The notes below the pieces were generated by a model that saw only the letters and a program-made list of their open reading frames with translations, had not been told where the DNA came from and ran no database searches. Shown piece by piece: positions 1 to 9,242 of a stretch of DNA of 64,000 nt. Position 1 is the first letter of the stretch. Each line of letters opens with the position of its first letter. Position numbers and translations under genes: made by a program. This DNA comes from Flavobacteriaceae bacterium PS02338 (GTDB lineage: Bacteria; Bacteroidota; Bacteroidia; Sphingobacteriales; Sphingobacteriaceae), in assembly GCA_029959615.1 (NCBI GenBank), contig JASCOD010000001.1, positions 372,001-436,000 on the forward strand. Reading direction: 5' to 3'.

Positions 1-924
1 TTCTGGCTTAAGAGCGTTGGGATTTTCCTGTAAAAGAGCAATGTTGGAAACGCGGTTATCATGTCGCTCCAATGAAAGCCTTATCATAGCAACAGTCGAA
101 GCCAATCTCATGAATGCTTCATCTACCGAATCTTCCTTTCGATGACTCCACAACAAATCCGTCCATTTATTATCCACCTGACAAGCAAAGGTATCTTGAA
201 ACTCGACATTCCTTTCCCAATTGTTGTCAATAATATATTTCTGAAATGAAGCCTTAAAATTCTCAAATGGGGAAAGTAATTTACCACGAGCGTTCATTTT
301 GATATACAGGTCGTCTGTTAGTCCGATATTTTTAAGCTCAACATGATAGAAACTAATAAAACAATCGTCTGCTGATAATTTTGCCCAAAGATTTTCGACC
401 TTGCAAAACTTGTTATTAATATCATTGATAGTTCTCAGCATGGCATCTATCGTTGGATCCTTTTCCCAAGATAATACGAACCATGGAGAATCAACTATCT
501 TTTCTCGAAGGTCTTCTTCACAATCATTTATACTGATATGTTTGTTAACAAGCGCGATACAAAATTCACGTGAACTAATTCTGGTCTCATACGTAAATTG
601 AAGAAATTTGTTGCGAACTTCCTCAGTCATTTGGTTTTCTCTTACAGCGGCATACCAATGGAGCAAAAACAATGTAGTGAGCCGTTGCTGACCATCTAAA
701 GGCTGCAAAATCTTGTTTTCTATACTTCCATATATAAAATCTAGTTTTATCGCAACTGAATCATCTAAACTCTGGTAGAGAGCATTCAAGAAATTGTCAC
801 GAATCTCACGTTCGTCAATCCTTCCCTGTGCGTAGTCCCTTTGAATGATAGGGACTTCAATCCTGTTCTCACTAAGTAATTTCCAAAAACTAAATACTTC
901 TCCTTTATGAATAGTCTCGGTCAT
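1..924 (-). CDS. DUF262 family protein (GmrSD-like), partial, runs off left edge
   Basis: The reading frame is open from an ATG at 924 to the window edge, giving 308 residues of N-terminal sequence without a stop. It shows the DUF262 (GmrS N-terminal) signatures: QRDYAQG near residues 28-34, LDGQQRLTTLFLLHW from residue 76, and YIKMNARGK near 207-215 followed by SPFENFKA. DUF262 proteins are NTPase-type restriction components, and the DGQQR motif is the family hallmark. The gene starts 5 bases after the stop of the upstream DUF262/DUF1524 gene, so the two almost certainly form one operon. Whether this protein also carries a C-terminal HNH (DUF1524) nuclease domain cannot be seen because the 3' end lies outside. 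A defence role is inferred from the family and from the mobile context. Confidence 0.85.
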   Translation of the reverse strand, partial: MTETIHKGEVFSFWKLLSENRIEVPIIQRDYAQGRIDEREIRDNFLNALYQSLDDSVAIKLDFIYGSIENKILQPLDGQQRLTTLFLLHWYAAVRENQMTEEVRNKFLQFTYETRISSREFCIALVNKHISINDCEEDLREKIVDSPWFVLSWEKDPTIDAMLRTINDINNKFCKVENLWAKLSADDCFISFYHVELKNIGLTDDLYIKMNARGKLLSPFENFKASFQKYIIDNNWERNVEFQDTFACQVDNKWTDLLWSHRKEDSVDEAFMRLASTVAMIRLSLERHDNRVSNIALLQENPNALKPE

Positions 925-929
925 CTGTT

Positions 930-2612
930 TTAATTTTTTAAGTACGTGATTAAAATGTTTTCGAGGTCCTCAAAATACTTATCTCTGTCCTCTTGCGTCC
1001 AGAAAGAAATTTTTGGGGGATAATTACTAAAATATTTGAGAAACACATTCTTCGTACAAATTGGAATGAAGCTACCTTGTTTATCTTTTTCAATAATGGT
1101 ATTTCGCTTAAAAGGGAAAACTGCGTTTTTATATCCTCTGTTTGTTTCAGAATCAAGCAAAGTCAAATTGGATATATCATTTATATCTTGATCGGTAAGG
1201 TTTTCATTGAAGTGAGAAACAATTTCCTTAAAAATTTCTTCGAATTCGTCTTCGTTTGCAACGTCTATTTTATCTGCACGTCGCTTAAGCGCTCGGCCTT
1301 CCTTAGTAGCTATGTTAATATACACTTTTGCATCCTGTAGCCATTTTGAGCGATCATCTGGCATTGGATCTGTAACAGAAGTGATATGCTCAATATCCCA
1401 ACGATTGTTTTTGTAAATATCGAAAGGAAAATATGAGTTGTCGTTACTGTTCTTTAACATCGTTAGAATATTATAAAGCAATAATACATTCTTGACCTTC
1501 TTGTCACCGTATTGTAGGTCTTCTAATTTTAGATTTCTAAATTGATCTTTAATACATTGGTCAAGAAATGACTCAAATTCAAGTTTTGTGCAATTTAAAG
1601 AATGGGTATATAGATCTTTGATACTAATCCATTCTGTATTCACTAAAAATCCAATCTTATGATACCAATCACGTTTATTGTACCATTCATCAAAACGTTG
1701 ATAGTAACTTTTTATCTCCGACCAGTTGTTCTGAATTGTTTCCTCATTTTTATTCTTGAACTTTTTATTAAAATATCGAAAGGTTGAATATTTATCATTT
1801 ACATCTTTTTCATTATTCATGAGATTAAATATGAACTCAATTCGATTTGTCGAGGCTTTATTCCCTGTTAAAAAATACCAGAACTTATCTTTCTGCAATG
1901 ACTGCTCAATTACATCCCATTCTGTAGAAATTTCCAATTGTTTGTGCCTAATTTTGTCGTTATATTTTTTGTCAAAATTTGAGCTATTGAGAAATAAGGC
2001 TTTTATCAATTCTGCATTTGTTAGTGGAATTTTGCCAATATTGATCCTGGTAAATATTGCGATTGGATCATTTTCAATACTTTGATACCATATGACTTTC
2101 GTAGAATGAAATAATTTTGACTCAAAACTATTTCTATCAAAACTTTCTTTTGATCTCTCCTCAAACCATTTGGAAATAGTGTTGTAAGCAATAGATATAT
2201 GATGGAAATCCACGTTTTCATCCCTTCTAATTCCAGGTTTCAACTCGTTTTTCAAAAATTCACTTGAATTACTTCTCGTTTCATAGCTCAAATCAAAAAT
2301 CTGAAACTTATATCCTTCGGCGTAATATTGGTTAAGCAAGTGTAGAATGAGATAGATAGTGGTTAATCGCTGTTGACCATCTATTACCTCGAATTTTCCA
2401 TCGGACAGTTCTTTAACAACGATCGGTTGAAGACAATACCAAGTTTTGTCATCTGTGTCATCCACCTGTTTCGGTTTGAAATCTGAAATATCATTTAAAA
2501 GATCGGTCACCTCATTATCGGTCCAGCGATAACCACGCTGGTATGAGGGAATGAAGAAGTTAAGGTTTTGAAGTTCCTTTATGGTTTTCAGTTCGAGAAT
2601 GTTTTCATTCAT
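930..2612 (-). CDS. DUF262 and DUF1524 (HNH) protein, GmrSD-type restriction endonuclease family
   Basis: This 560-residue protein has an N-terminal DUF262 domain with QRGYRW at residues 25-30 and DGQQRLTT at 78-85. Its C-terminal part resembles DUF1524: WDIEHI near residue 405 supplies the histidine of an HNH-type site, and a late segment reads NLTLLDSETNRGYKN and then PFKRNTI, as in that family. The family includes GmrSD, a type IV restriction enzyme that uses NTP to cleave modified phage DNA; substrate specificity here is unknown. It is the first gene of a two-gene unit with the following DUF262 gene and is divergent from a serine recombinase at the end of an integrated element. The ATG at 2612 is the first start in frame. 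Confidence 0.87.
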   Translation of the reverse strand: MNENILELKTIKELQNLNFFIPSYQRGYRWTDNEVTDLLNDISDFKPKQVDDTDDKTWYCLQPIVVKELSDGKFEVIDGQQRLTTIYLILHLLNQYYAEGYKFQIFDLSYETRSNSSEFLKNELKPGIRRDENVDFHHISIAYNTISKWFEERSKESFDRNSFESKLFHSTKVIWYQSIENDPIAIFTRINIGKIPLTNAELIKALFLNSSNFDKKYNDKIRHKQLEISTEWDVIEQSLQKDKFWYFLTGNKASTNRIEFIFNLMNNEKDVNDKYSTFRYFNKKFKNKNEETIQNNWSEIKSYYQRFDEWYNKRDWYHKIGFLVNTEWISIKDLYTHSLNCTKLEFESFLDQCIKDQFRNLKLEDLQYGDKKVKNVLLLYNILTMLKNSNDNSYFPFDIYKNNRWDIEHITSVTDPMPDDRSKWLQDAKVYINIATKEGRALKRRADKIDVANEDEFEEIFKEIVSHFNENLTDQDINDISNLTLLDSETNRGYKNAVFPFKRNTIIEKDKQGSFIPICTKNVFLKYFSNYPPKISFWTQEDRDKYFEDLENILITYLKN

Positions 2613-2629
2613 GGCTAAGTGTATAGCAG

Positions 2630-2722
2630 TTAATTCGTCACGAATATAAACAAATGATCATTCCAAAACATATTTTCGGCGTAATAAATCCCTTCAATTT
2701 CTCGCGGCCATTTAGTTATCAT
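2630..2722 (-). CDS. possible 30-residue ORF upstream of the DUF262 operon
   Basis: A short frame on the minus strand (starts MITKWPREIEG, ends with FVTN) ends 17 bases before the DUF262/DUF1524 start. It matches no family that I recognise. It may be a leader ORF or chance; the only support is position and orientation. Confidence 0.18.
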   Translation of the reverse strand: MITKWPREIEGIYYAENMFWNDHLFIFVTN

Positions 2723-2782
2723 TTTAACAGATAAAATCAGTAATTAAAACGTTAAAACACCTAATTTTACTAGTTTTTTCTT

Positions 2783-2790
2783 TATCTTTG
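2783..2790 (+). promoter_or_regulatory. Bacteroidota -7 promoter element for the serine recombinase
   Basis: TATCTTTG fits the TAnnTTTG -7 consensus of Bacteroidota and lies about 85 bases before the recombinase start, inside the divergent gap with the DUF262 operon. No strong -33 TTTG is visible. Motif match only. Confidence 0.35.
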
Positions 2791-2874
2791 AGTATTGTAA
2801 ATCAATGCATTAGCAGGCTGGTCTTTTTTGATCGATTTTGCTAATTCAAAATATTATCAGTAAAAATTGTGCAG

Positions 2875-4347
2875 ATGGAAAAGAAGAGAGTTGGCATTTG
2901 GATTAGAGTATCCACAGAATTTCAGGTACAAGATGAAAGTCCCGAACACCACGAACAACGTGCCCAATACTACATAAAATCGAAGGATTGGGAAGCGGTT
3001 GAAATCTATAGACTTGATGCAATATCAGGAAAAACTGTAATGGATCATCCCGAAACTCAAAGGATGTTAAGGGACGTCCAAACAGGACGTATTACAGGTT
3101 TAGTGTTTTCTCGACTGGCACGTCTGGCACGTAATACAAAAGAACTTCTTGAAATATCTGAGATCTTTAGAAAAGAAAATTCAGATCTAATTTCACTAGG
3201 TGAACAAATAGATACTAGTACCCCTGCCGGTAGGCTATTCTTTACGGTTATGTCGGCTATGGCACAGTGGGAACGAGAAGAAATTTCAGCCCGTGTGTCT
3301 GCGTCTGTTCCCATTCGTGCGAAAATGGGCAAGTGTACTGGAGGGGCAGCAAGTTTTGGTTATAAATGGGAAGACAAGCAACTTGTTATTGATGAAGTTG
3401 AAGCTCCAGTGCGCAAATTGATGTATGAGATTTTCTTGGAGTGCAAGCGTAAAAGAACTACAGCGTCCAGATTAAATGAACTTGGACATAGAACCAGAAA
3501 TGGCGCGAAGTTTACAGATACCACAATAGATCGTTTACTTACAGACTCAACCGCGAAAGGAGAACGTATAGCCAACTATACCAAAAGTCTGGGCGAAAAT
3601 AAAAATTGGACTTTTAAACCCGAGGAAGAGTGGATTAGAGTACCATGTCCAGCCATAATTGACGAACAACTATGGCAAGAATGCAATAACATACTCGCAA
3701 AACAGAAGAAAAGTAGAAAAAAGCCAGGAAGATATTCATATCATCTACTTGGTGGGATCGTAAAGTGTTCATGTGGCAAACCTATGTATGTACCCGGCGC
3801 AAATTCCAGAAAATATAAATGTTCAGTGTGTAAAAATGATATTAATCAGGAGGCACTTTATGGCTTTTATCAGGAAAATTTAAGCCAGTATATTGACAAT
3901 ATTAAACCTGAAATTTTTATTGAAGAGGTTAAATTGGAAATTCAAAGAAAGGAAGGATTACTGGCTTCTACAATGAAGAACAGAGAACTGCTTCGAAAAA
4001 AAATGAACGAATTAGTTGATCTTAAGTTATCCGGAGACATCGATATCAATCACTATAAGGAGCGTTACGAACCTTTAATGGAACAAGTTAATCAACTCGA
4101 CAGAAGTGTACCTGATCTACAGGGAGAAATTGATTTTATGCGTATTCAACTTACCTCTACCGACTTTGTAATTAATGGTGTACGATCGCTTTACACAGAT
4201 TGGAATGATCTCGATTTCACGCAGAAACGTGCTATTGCCGAAACGGTTACGGAACATATTATTGTTGGTAAAGACACCATTGATATAGCACTTGCATACA
4301 TTCCTAGTAACTTGCAAACAAGTCAACGCAACCTCATGGATTCATAG
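2875..4347 (+). CDS. large serine recombinase (site-specific integrase)
   Basis: This 490-residue protein has an N-terminal resolvase/invertase catalytic domain. It starts [11 protein letters not shown] with the nucleophilic serine at about residue 13, and contains [10 protein letters not shown] and the [11 protein letters not shown] helix. A Recombinase domain follows (about 165-270), then a zinc ribbon (CSCGKPM near 298-302 and CSVCKN near 314-319) and a coiled-coil C-terminus, the layout of integrative serine recombinases. A GTG at 2869 is an alternative start. The gene ends inside what was the yifB target: its last codons and stop overlap the truncated yifB frame by 14 bases. Serine recombinases of this type integrate elements at specific sites, so this is the probable integrase of the element carrying the DUF262 genes. 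Confidence 0.93.
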   Translation: MEKKRVGIWIRVSTEFQVQDESPEHHEQRAQYYIKSKDWEAVEIYRLDAISGKTVMDHPETQRMLRDVQTGRITGLVFSRLARLARNTKELLEISEIFRKENSDLISLGEQIDTSTPAGRLFFTVMSAMAQWEREEISARVSASVPIRAKMGKCTGGAASFGYKWEDKQLVIDEVEAPVRKLMYEIFLECKRKRTTASRLNELGHRTRNGAKFTDTTIDRLLTDSTAKGERIANYTKSLGENKNWTFKPEEEWIRVPCPAIIDEQLWQECNNILAKQKKSRKKPGRYSYHLLGGIVKCSCGKPMYVPGANSRKYKCSVCKNDINQEALYGFYQENLSQYIDNIKPEIFIEEVKLEIQRKEGLLASTMKNRELLRKKMNELVDLKLSGDIDINHYKERYEPLMEQVNQLDRSVPDLQGEIDFMRIQLTSTDFVINGVRSLYTDWNDLDFTQKRAIAETVTEHIIVGKDTIDIALAYIPSNLQTSQRNLMDS

Positions 4348-4350
4348 AAG
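4331..4350. other. attachment-site junction of the integrated element
   Basis: On the minus strand yifB coding sequence (ATGAATCCATG) continues directly into element DNA that encodes the recombinase C-terminus on the plus strand. The crossover must lie here. The exact core and the partner end cannot be fixed without the other junction, which is outside the window. Confidence 0.65.
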
Positions 4351-5389
4351 CCACCAACATAAAGCTAGCCGGATATTCTACCGAAAACCGAGCTCTAGAA
4401 ATGGTAACTTTTCTGTCTTCCAAAGGTTGCCGCATTACTTCTAAAACAGTGCGCTTAAATTCTGGCAATTCATCCAAAAACAATACGCCATTATGAGCCA
4501 ATGAAATTTCTCCCGGCTGTGGATTCACACCTCCGCCAACCAAAGCAACATCAGAAATCGTATGATGCGGATCACGATAAGGCCTTTCTGTCATTAAAGC
4601 ATTGCTTGCCGATAATCGACCTGCAACCGAGTAAATTTTCGTACTTTCTAAAGCCTCGTGTAAGTTTAGTGGAGGTAAGATAGTGGGCAATCTTTTCGCC
4701 AACATCGTCTTACCAGCTCCCGGTGGCCCAATCAAGATCACGTTATGACCGCCTGCTGCTGCAATCTCCAAAGCCCTTTTGATATTTTCCTGCCCTTTTA
4801 CATCAGAAAAATCCTGTTCGTAGCTATTTATTTGTTTATAAAATTCCTCTCTTGTGTCTATTTTAACAGGCTCAGGCTGTTCCTTTCCAGTAAAGAAGTG
4901 GATTACATCCAACAAACTCTCCATACCATAAACAGCTACATCATTAACTATAGCAGCTTCCCTCGAGTTCACACGGGGCAATATCAAACCTTCAAAACCT
5001 TCCTTTCTGGCCTGTATAGCTATAGGCAAAGCACCTTTAATGCTTTGCAAGCCACCATCAAGCGAAAGCTCACCCATAATTACATATTTCTCTAGCTTTT
5101 CCCCATCTATTTGACCAGAAGCAGCCAATATACCTACGGCAATCGGCAGATCATAAGCAGAGCCTTCTTTCCGAATATCAGCGGGAGCTAAATTGACTAA
5201 TATTTTTTGGCGGGGCATGTGATATCCCGCAATGCGGATGGCACTTTCTACTCGGTGAAGGCTTTCTTTAACGGCATTATCCGGTAAGCCTACCATATAA
5301 TATTTGCTGCCAGCGCCCACATTTACTTCAATAGTAATGGTAATAGCGTCTACTCCGTAAACGGCGCTTCCATAGGTTTTTATAAGCAT
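4334..5389 (-). pseudogene. yifB: yifB/comM-type Mg-chelatase-like ATPase, 3'-truncated by element insertion
   Basis: The first 351 residues match YifB/ComM: an N-terminal chelatase domain ([15 protein letters not shown]), Walker A GPPGAGKT at 221-228, and Walker [11 protein letters not shown] at 302-311. The frame stops directly after FMLVASMNP. In intact family members this is followed by a cysteine-rich segment (CPCG...) and about 150 more residues, for about 500 in total. The stop comes from foreign DNA at the recombinase end. ComM is a hexameric helicase involved in branch migration during natural transformation and recombination in other bacteria, so function is probably lost or altered. 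The upstream 5' side is intact and preceded by the pfkA terminator. Confidence 0.9.
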
Positions 5390-5433
5390 AGATAGATGTT
5401 TTTCAATTTCAAGATAGGAATTTTTTGAACAAC

Positions 5434-5465
5434 AAAAAAGCCAGTGCGATTAACACTGGCTTTCT
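5434..5465 (-). terminator. Rho-independent terminator of pfkA
   Basis: Inverted repeat with arms AAAGCCAGTG and CACTGGCTTT around a 7-base loop; on the minus strand it is followed by TTTTTTG. It sits 17 bases past the pfkA stop and insulates yifB. Confidence 0.8.
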
Positions 5466-5481
5466 ATCTAATGATTATTCC

Positions 5482-6465
5482 TTATAGTGATAAAATCTCC
5501 GCTAGTTGCAACCATGCCGGTGTAACCTGAGTAGCATCGATATGCTTAATTGCTTTAGAAAATGGGGTAAACACAATCTCTTTATTAATCTGACCTACCA
5601 TCACCTTCGATTTACCCTCCAACAAACCTTCCACTGCAGCAACCCCTAAACGGCTAGCCAATACCCTGTCCGCACAAGAAGGACTACCTCCACGCTGGAT
5701 GTGACCTAAAACTGAAACTCTAATATCGTGATGAGGGAATCTTTCTTTCAAAACCTCTCCAACATTGTAAGCACCGCCAGCCTCATCACCCTCAGCTACT
5801 ACAATAATTTTTGACGCTTTGTCTTTACGGCCATGTTCTATACGATGGATCAAATCAGCGATTTCTGTTTTGGCTTCTGGAATAAGAATGGCCTCCGCAC
5901 CTACTCCAATCCCACTTCTTAAAGCGATCAAACCCGAATCTCTTCCCATTACCTCCACAATAAAAAGCCTATCGTGAGATTCTGCAGTATCCCTAATTTT
6001 ATCTACAGCATTTACTACCGTATTGATAGCCGTATCATAACCTATGGTTAAATCGGTACCTTCCAAATCGTTATCGATAGTTCCAGGCAAGCCGACAATT
6101 GGAAAATCATATTCCTGAGAGAAAATATCAGCCCCAGTAAAGGTTCCATCACCGCCAATTACTACCAAAGCATCAATATTGCTCTCCACCAAGTTCTTAT
6201 AAGCTTTAGCTCTTCCTTCCTTACTTCTAAAATCGTCACAACGAGCTGTTTTTAAAATGGTTCCGCCACGTTGAATGATATTCGCAACAGACTTACCATC
6301 CATCGGAATAAAATCGGCATTGATTAAACCATCATAACCTCTTAAAACTCCCGTAACTTTCAATTTGTAGTATAAACTACCTCTAACAACGGCCCTAATG
6401 GCTGCGTTCATTCCTGGAGAATCTCCTCCAGAAGTTAGCACCCCTATATTTTGTATTTTACTCAT
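5482..6465 (-). CDS. pfkA: ATP-dependent 6-phosphofructokinase
   Basis: The 327 residues are the normal length for the bacterial enzyme, which phosphorylates fructose 6-phosphate in glycolysis. The GGDSPGMNAAIR nucleotide-binding motif is at 13-24, GGDGT at 104-108 (glycine after the aspartate, as in ATP- rather than PPi-dependent enzymes), and TIDND at 129-133 with the catalytic aspartate at 131. VEVMGRDSG and GHIQRGG substrate motifs follow. Its start overlaps the end of the DsbD-like gene by 8 bases, so the two are cotranscribed, and a clear terminator follows the stop. Confidence 0.97.
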   Translation of the reverse strand: MSKIQNIGVLTSGGDSPGMNAAIRAVVRGSLYYKLKVTGVLRGYDGLINADFIPMDGKSVANIIQRGGTILKTARCDDFRSKEGRAKAYKNLVESNIDALVVIGGDGTFTGADIFSQEYDFPIVGLPGTIDNDLEGTDLTIGYDTAINTVVNAVDKIRDTAESHDRLFIVEVMGRDSGLIALRSGIGVGAEAILIPEAKTEIADLIHRIEHGRKDKASKIIVVAEGDEAGGAYNVGEVLKERFPHHDIRVSVLGHIQRGGSPSCADRVLASRLGVAAVEGLLEGKSKVMVGQINKEIVFTPFSKAIKHIDATQVTPAWLQLAEILSL

Positions 6466-8173
6466 TTATTGCTTTAAACTTATCTACGCCACTTTGTAAA
6501 AATGCAGCGTATTCTTTCGCATCAAAGATAGCACCTTGAGCGGGAATTAATGGATTTAATTTATGGTCAACCAATACATAATAAGGTTGAGAATTAGCTC
6601 CGTATTTTGTAGCCTGAAAATCTTGGTTCCATCTCCCTAAATTATCCGTTTCTCCTTTCAGGTATTTTGAATAATGCACTTTATCGGCTGGCATCTTCAC
6701 TTTTCTCTCATCTACATAAAGCTGAATAAGTATATACTCATCTCTAATGATCTTACCTACACTATCGTCAATCCAGATGTCGTCTTCCATTTTTCTACAG
6801 TTTACGCAAGTCCAACCAGTAAAATCTAACATAATAGGTTTTCCTACCGATTTTGCATAAGCCACTCCTTCATCCAAGTCAAAAAATACTTTAAATCCAT
6901 GTGGAGCAGGAAGTACGTCATCGTACTTTACTTTAGTTGGAAATGCCTGCGATGAGGTCGATACCGATTCCTTCCCTTCCCTAAGGATAAAATCCTGAGT
7001 ATGCATAGGCGGCGCTAAACCACTTAACACTTTTAATGGAGCTCCCCATAAACCTGGAACCATATAAACGGCGAACGAAATAGACAAAATAGCTAACAGC
7101 AATCTAGGAACGCTGATATAAGGCAAATCGCTATCATGTGAAAACTTCAATTTACCCAATAAATAAAAGCCCATCATTGCAAAAATCACAATCCATAACA
7201 CCAAGAAAACCTCTCTATCGAACCACTCCCAATGCCAAACTAAGTCTGCAGATGATAAGAATTTCAAGGCCAAGGCCAATTCCAAAAAGCCCAAACAAAC
7301 TTTTACGCTGTTTAGCCATCCGCCTGATTTAGGCATGCTATTTAAAAACCCTGGAAATATAGCAGACAGAGTAAATGGCAACGCTAGGGCTAATGAAAAA
7401 CCGAACATACCTACTGCTGGTGCTAATATTTCGCCTTTAGCACTTGCCTGCACCAATAAAGTTCCAATAATTGGTCCAGTGCATGAGAAAGAAACCAATG
7501 CCAAAGAAGCCGCCATGAAGAAAATCCCTCCCAGTCCAGTGCTATTATCCGCCTTTTTGTCTATTTTATTTACAAACGAACTAGGTAGCGTAATTTCAAA
7601 TGCTCCAAAAAAAGAGAATGCAAAAAAGACGAGCAGCAGGAAGAATAAAAGGTTAAAAATGCCACTGCTACTTAATTCGTTCAATTTAGAAGAACCAAAG
7701 ATGATGGTAATCAGTAAACCTATAGCTACATAAATTACAATAATAGAAAGTCCGTAGATTACCGCCTTCATGATCCCTTTTTGCTTGGTTTCAGCCCTTT
7801 TAGTGAAATAGCTAACTGTTAGTGGCACCATCGGAAATATGCATGGCATCAAGAAAGCTAAAAACCCTCCAAACAAACCTTCTATAAACGTTTGCCACAA
7901 AGTTTTCGCTTTGGCATCCGTACTTACGCTCCCCCGCTCAGCCGCATCTGTTTTAACCGCATTAGTATCGATTTTTGTTTGGCTAACATTAGAATCTGGT
8001 TTGATATTGTTAGCAATGCTATCTTCTTTAGACCCAATAGTGGTGAATTCGATATCACCCATATCGGCTGTTGCCGTGGTGTCTTCTTGTAATTGCCCTG
8101 CATAGCTGCTATCGGCATAAAAGACAGTGAAGAGCGCTAAAAGAAGCACCCATAATAAGTTTAGTTTCTTCAT
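6458..8173 (-). CDS. dsbD: DsbD-like thiol:disulfide reductase (CcdA transmembrane domain plus thioredoxin domain)
   Basis: This 571-residue inner-membrane protein carries reducing equivalents across the membrane. It has a signal peptide (MKKLNLLWVLLLALF...), a short linker, and a multi-helix CcdA/DsbD-beta domain with membrane cysteines in MPCIFPMVPL (about 107) and SCTGPIIG (about 229). The C-terminal thioredoxin-fold domain has CVNC near 457 inside DFTGWTCVNCRKMED. Unlike E. coli DsbD it lacks the N-terminal alpha domain. Two free-standing proteins with that fold are encoded just upstream (8251-8691 and 8755-9204), so the three probably act together; that is inference. The stop overlaps pfkA. 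Confidence 0.92.
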   Translation of the reverse strand: MKKLNLLWVLLLALFTVFYADSSYAGQLQEDTTATADMGDIEFTTIGSKEDSIANNIKPDSNVSQTKIDTNAVKTDAAERGSVSTDAKAKTLWQTFIEGLFGGFLAFLMPCIFPMVPLTVSYFTKRAETKQKGIMKAVIYGLSIIVIYVAIGLLITIIFGSSKLNELSSSGIFNLLFFLLLVFFAFSFFGAFEITLPSSFVNKIDKKADNSTGLGGIFFMAASLALVSFSCTGPIIGTLLVQASAKGEILAPAVGMFGFSLALALPFTLSAIFPGFLNSMPKSGGWLNSVKVCLGFLELALALKFLSSADLVWHWEWFDREVFLVLWIVIFAMMGFYLLGKLKFSHDSDLPYISVPRLLLAILSISFAVYMVPGLWGAPLKVLSGLAPPMHTQDFILREGKESVSTSSQAFPTKVKYDDVLPAPHGFKVFFDLDEGVAYAKSVGKPIMLDFTGWTCVNCRKMEDDIWIDDSVGKIIRDEYILIQLYVDERKVKMPADKVHYSKYLKGETDNLGRWNQDFQATKYGANSQPYYVLVDHKLNPLIPAQGAIFDAKEYAAFLQSGVDKFKAINE

Positions 8174-8250
8174 TTGTGTGTGTTGAAGGTGTGAAATTAA
8201 CGATAATTTTCAATTTATCAGGTCAATTTCACATCATAAAAGCCTATCCT

Positions 8251-8691
8251 TTAAGATACAGGGATTTTAAAAGCTAATTCTTCAGCAGGTAAACAACTCT
8301 TATCGCTACACACCATAAATTCGAGCACACCACTTACCACCACCTTAGGCTTTAGTAGTTTAATGCGTTGTTTGAACACTACTTCCCTTTCAAAAAATGC
8401 TAGATTTTTCTTAACCACCTTGTCATACTTAGCTAATGGTGTTGGCTCCATAACCTTTCCAACTAAGCCATAAGCTTTAGACGGATTAAAGCGGAAACTT
8501 GTTGGAATTGGACCGCCACTAACCCGCATCGAATAAATATGCCAGCCATTTTGAATCGTCGCCTTCAAATAAACTTCGGCTTCATGCTCGTTAATTTTCT
8601 TAGACAAATAAGACCACTTAACTGGCTTGTGCAATTGGGCAAAAGCCAGCCCACTTTGCATAAGTAGAACAAACAGTAATAATCTTTTCAT
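8251..8691 (-). CDS. exported DsbD alpha-domain-like protein (copy 2)
   Basis: A 146-residue protein with a signal peptide (MKRLLLFVLLMQSGLAFAQ) followed by a domain like the N-terminal domain of DsbD. It includes GWHIYS and a C-terminal MVCSDKSCLPAEE with two cysteines spaced CxxxxC, the likely electron-accepting pair. It is clearly paralogous to the next gene upstream, sharing the W-Y-KK, NWH/GWHIYS and FMVC-D-K-CLP patterns. It lies 77 bases upstream of the DsbD-like reductase that lacks this domain, on the same strand, so it is a plausible periplasmic partner. Confidence 0.82.
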   Translation of the reverse strand: MKRLLLFVLLMQSGLAFAQLHKPVKWSYLSKKINEHEAEVYLKATIQNGWHIYSMRVSGGPIPTSFRFNPSKAYGLVGKVMEPTPLAKYDKVVKKNLAFFEREVVFKQRIKLLKPKVVVSGVLEFMVCSDKSCLPAEELAFKIPVS

Positions 8692-8708
8692 TTATCAACC
8701 TCTTATAA

Positions 8709-8740
8709 CAAAAGAAGGAAAGCTAATGCCTTCCTTCCTT
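8709..8740 (-). terminator. terminator between the two DsbD-alpha-like genes
   Basis: On the minus strand GAAGGAAGGC pairs with GCTTTCCTTC around a short loop and is followed by TTTTG, directly after the stop of the upstream copy (8755-9204). It may be partial, giving polarity within the cluster. Confidence 0.6.
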
Positions 8741-8754
8741 ATCATTTATCTCAG

Positions 8755-9204
8755 TTATTTTACCGGAATACTAAATGTTACTTCGCTTGGCGGCAAACAT
8801 TGTTTGTCATCGCAAACCATAAACTCTACTTTACCTTTTACAGCTGTGGTAGCTTTATTTAGCTTTACTTTTTGAGTAAAAAGTACTTCGTTTTCAAAAT
8901 AGCTCACATCCATTTTAAATACTTTCTCATATTTGGTAATTGGCTTAGGCTCTAAAGTTTTACCCACCAAAGTATATTCTTTTGATGGCGTAAAGCTAAA
9001 CTCTGTTTTATTTGGCCCACCTGGTTTTAAATGCTGAGAATAAAGATGCCAATTAGGATCAATGCTAGCTTTAATGTAAAGTGTTGCTTCGTTCTTACCA
9101 GTTTTCTTTGCAGCATACTGCCAAGTAACAGGATTTTCCAGTTGGGCAAAAGCGCTGATCGTGGTCATGATGACCATCGCTACAATTAATGTGATTTTTT
9201 TCAT
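8755..9204 (-). CDS. exported DsbD alpha-domain-like protein (copy 1)
   Basis: A 149-residue protein with a signal peptide (MKKITLIVAMVIMTTISAFAQ) and a DsbD-N-like domain ending in FMVCDDKQCLPPSEV, with the CxxxxC pair near the C-terminus. It is a tandem paralogue of 8251-8691 and the first gene of the thiol-redox cluster that leads to the DsbD-like reductase and pfkA. In E. coli the equivalent domain passes electrons from the thioredoxin domain to periplasmic substrates; the acceptor here is unknown. Confidence 0.82.
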   Translation of the reverse strand: MKKITLIVAMVIMTTISAFAQLENPVTWQYAAKKTGKNEATLYIKASIDPNWHLYSQHLKPGGPNKTEFSFTPSKEYTLVGKTLEPKPITKYEKVFKMDVSYFENEVLFTQKVKLNKATTAVKGKVEFMVCDDKQCLPPSEVTFSIPVK

Positions 9205-9242
9205 GTGTTATTAATAAGTTAGTTCGTTAAAATTCAATTATA

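Noticed and set aside
401..601. Plus-strand frame of 66 codons at the left end
   Set aside because: It is antisense to the partial DUF262 gene, whose frame is clearly conserved.
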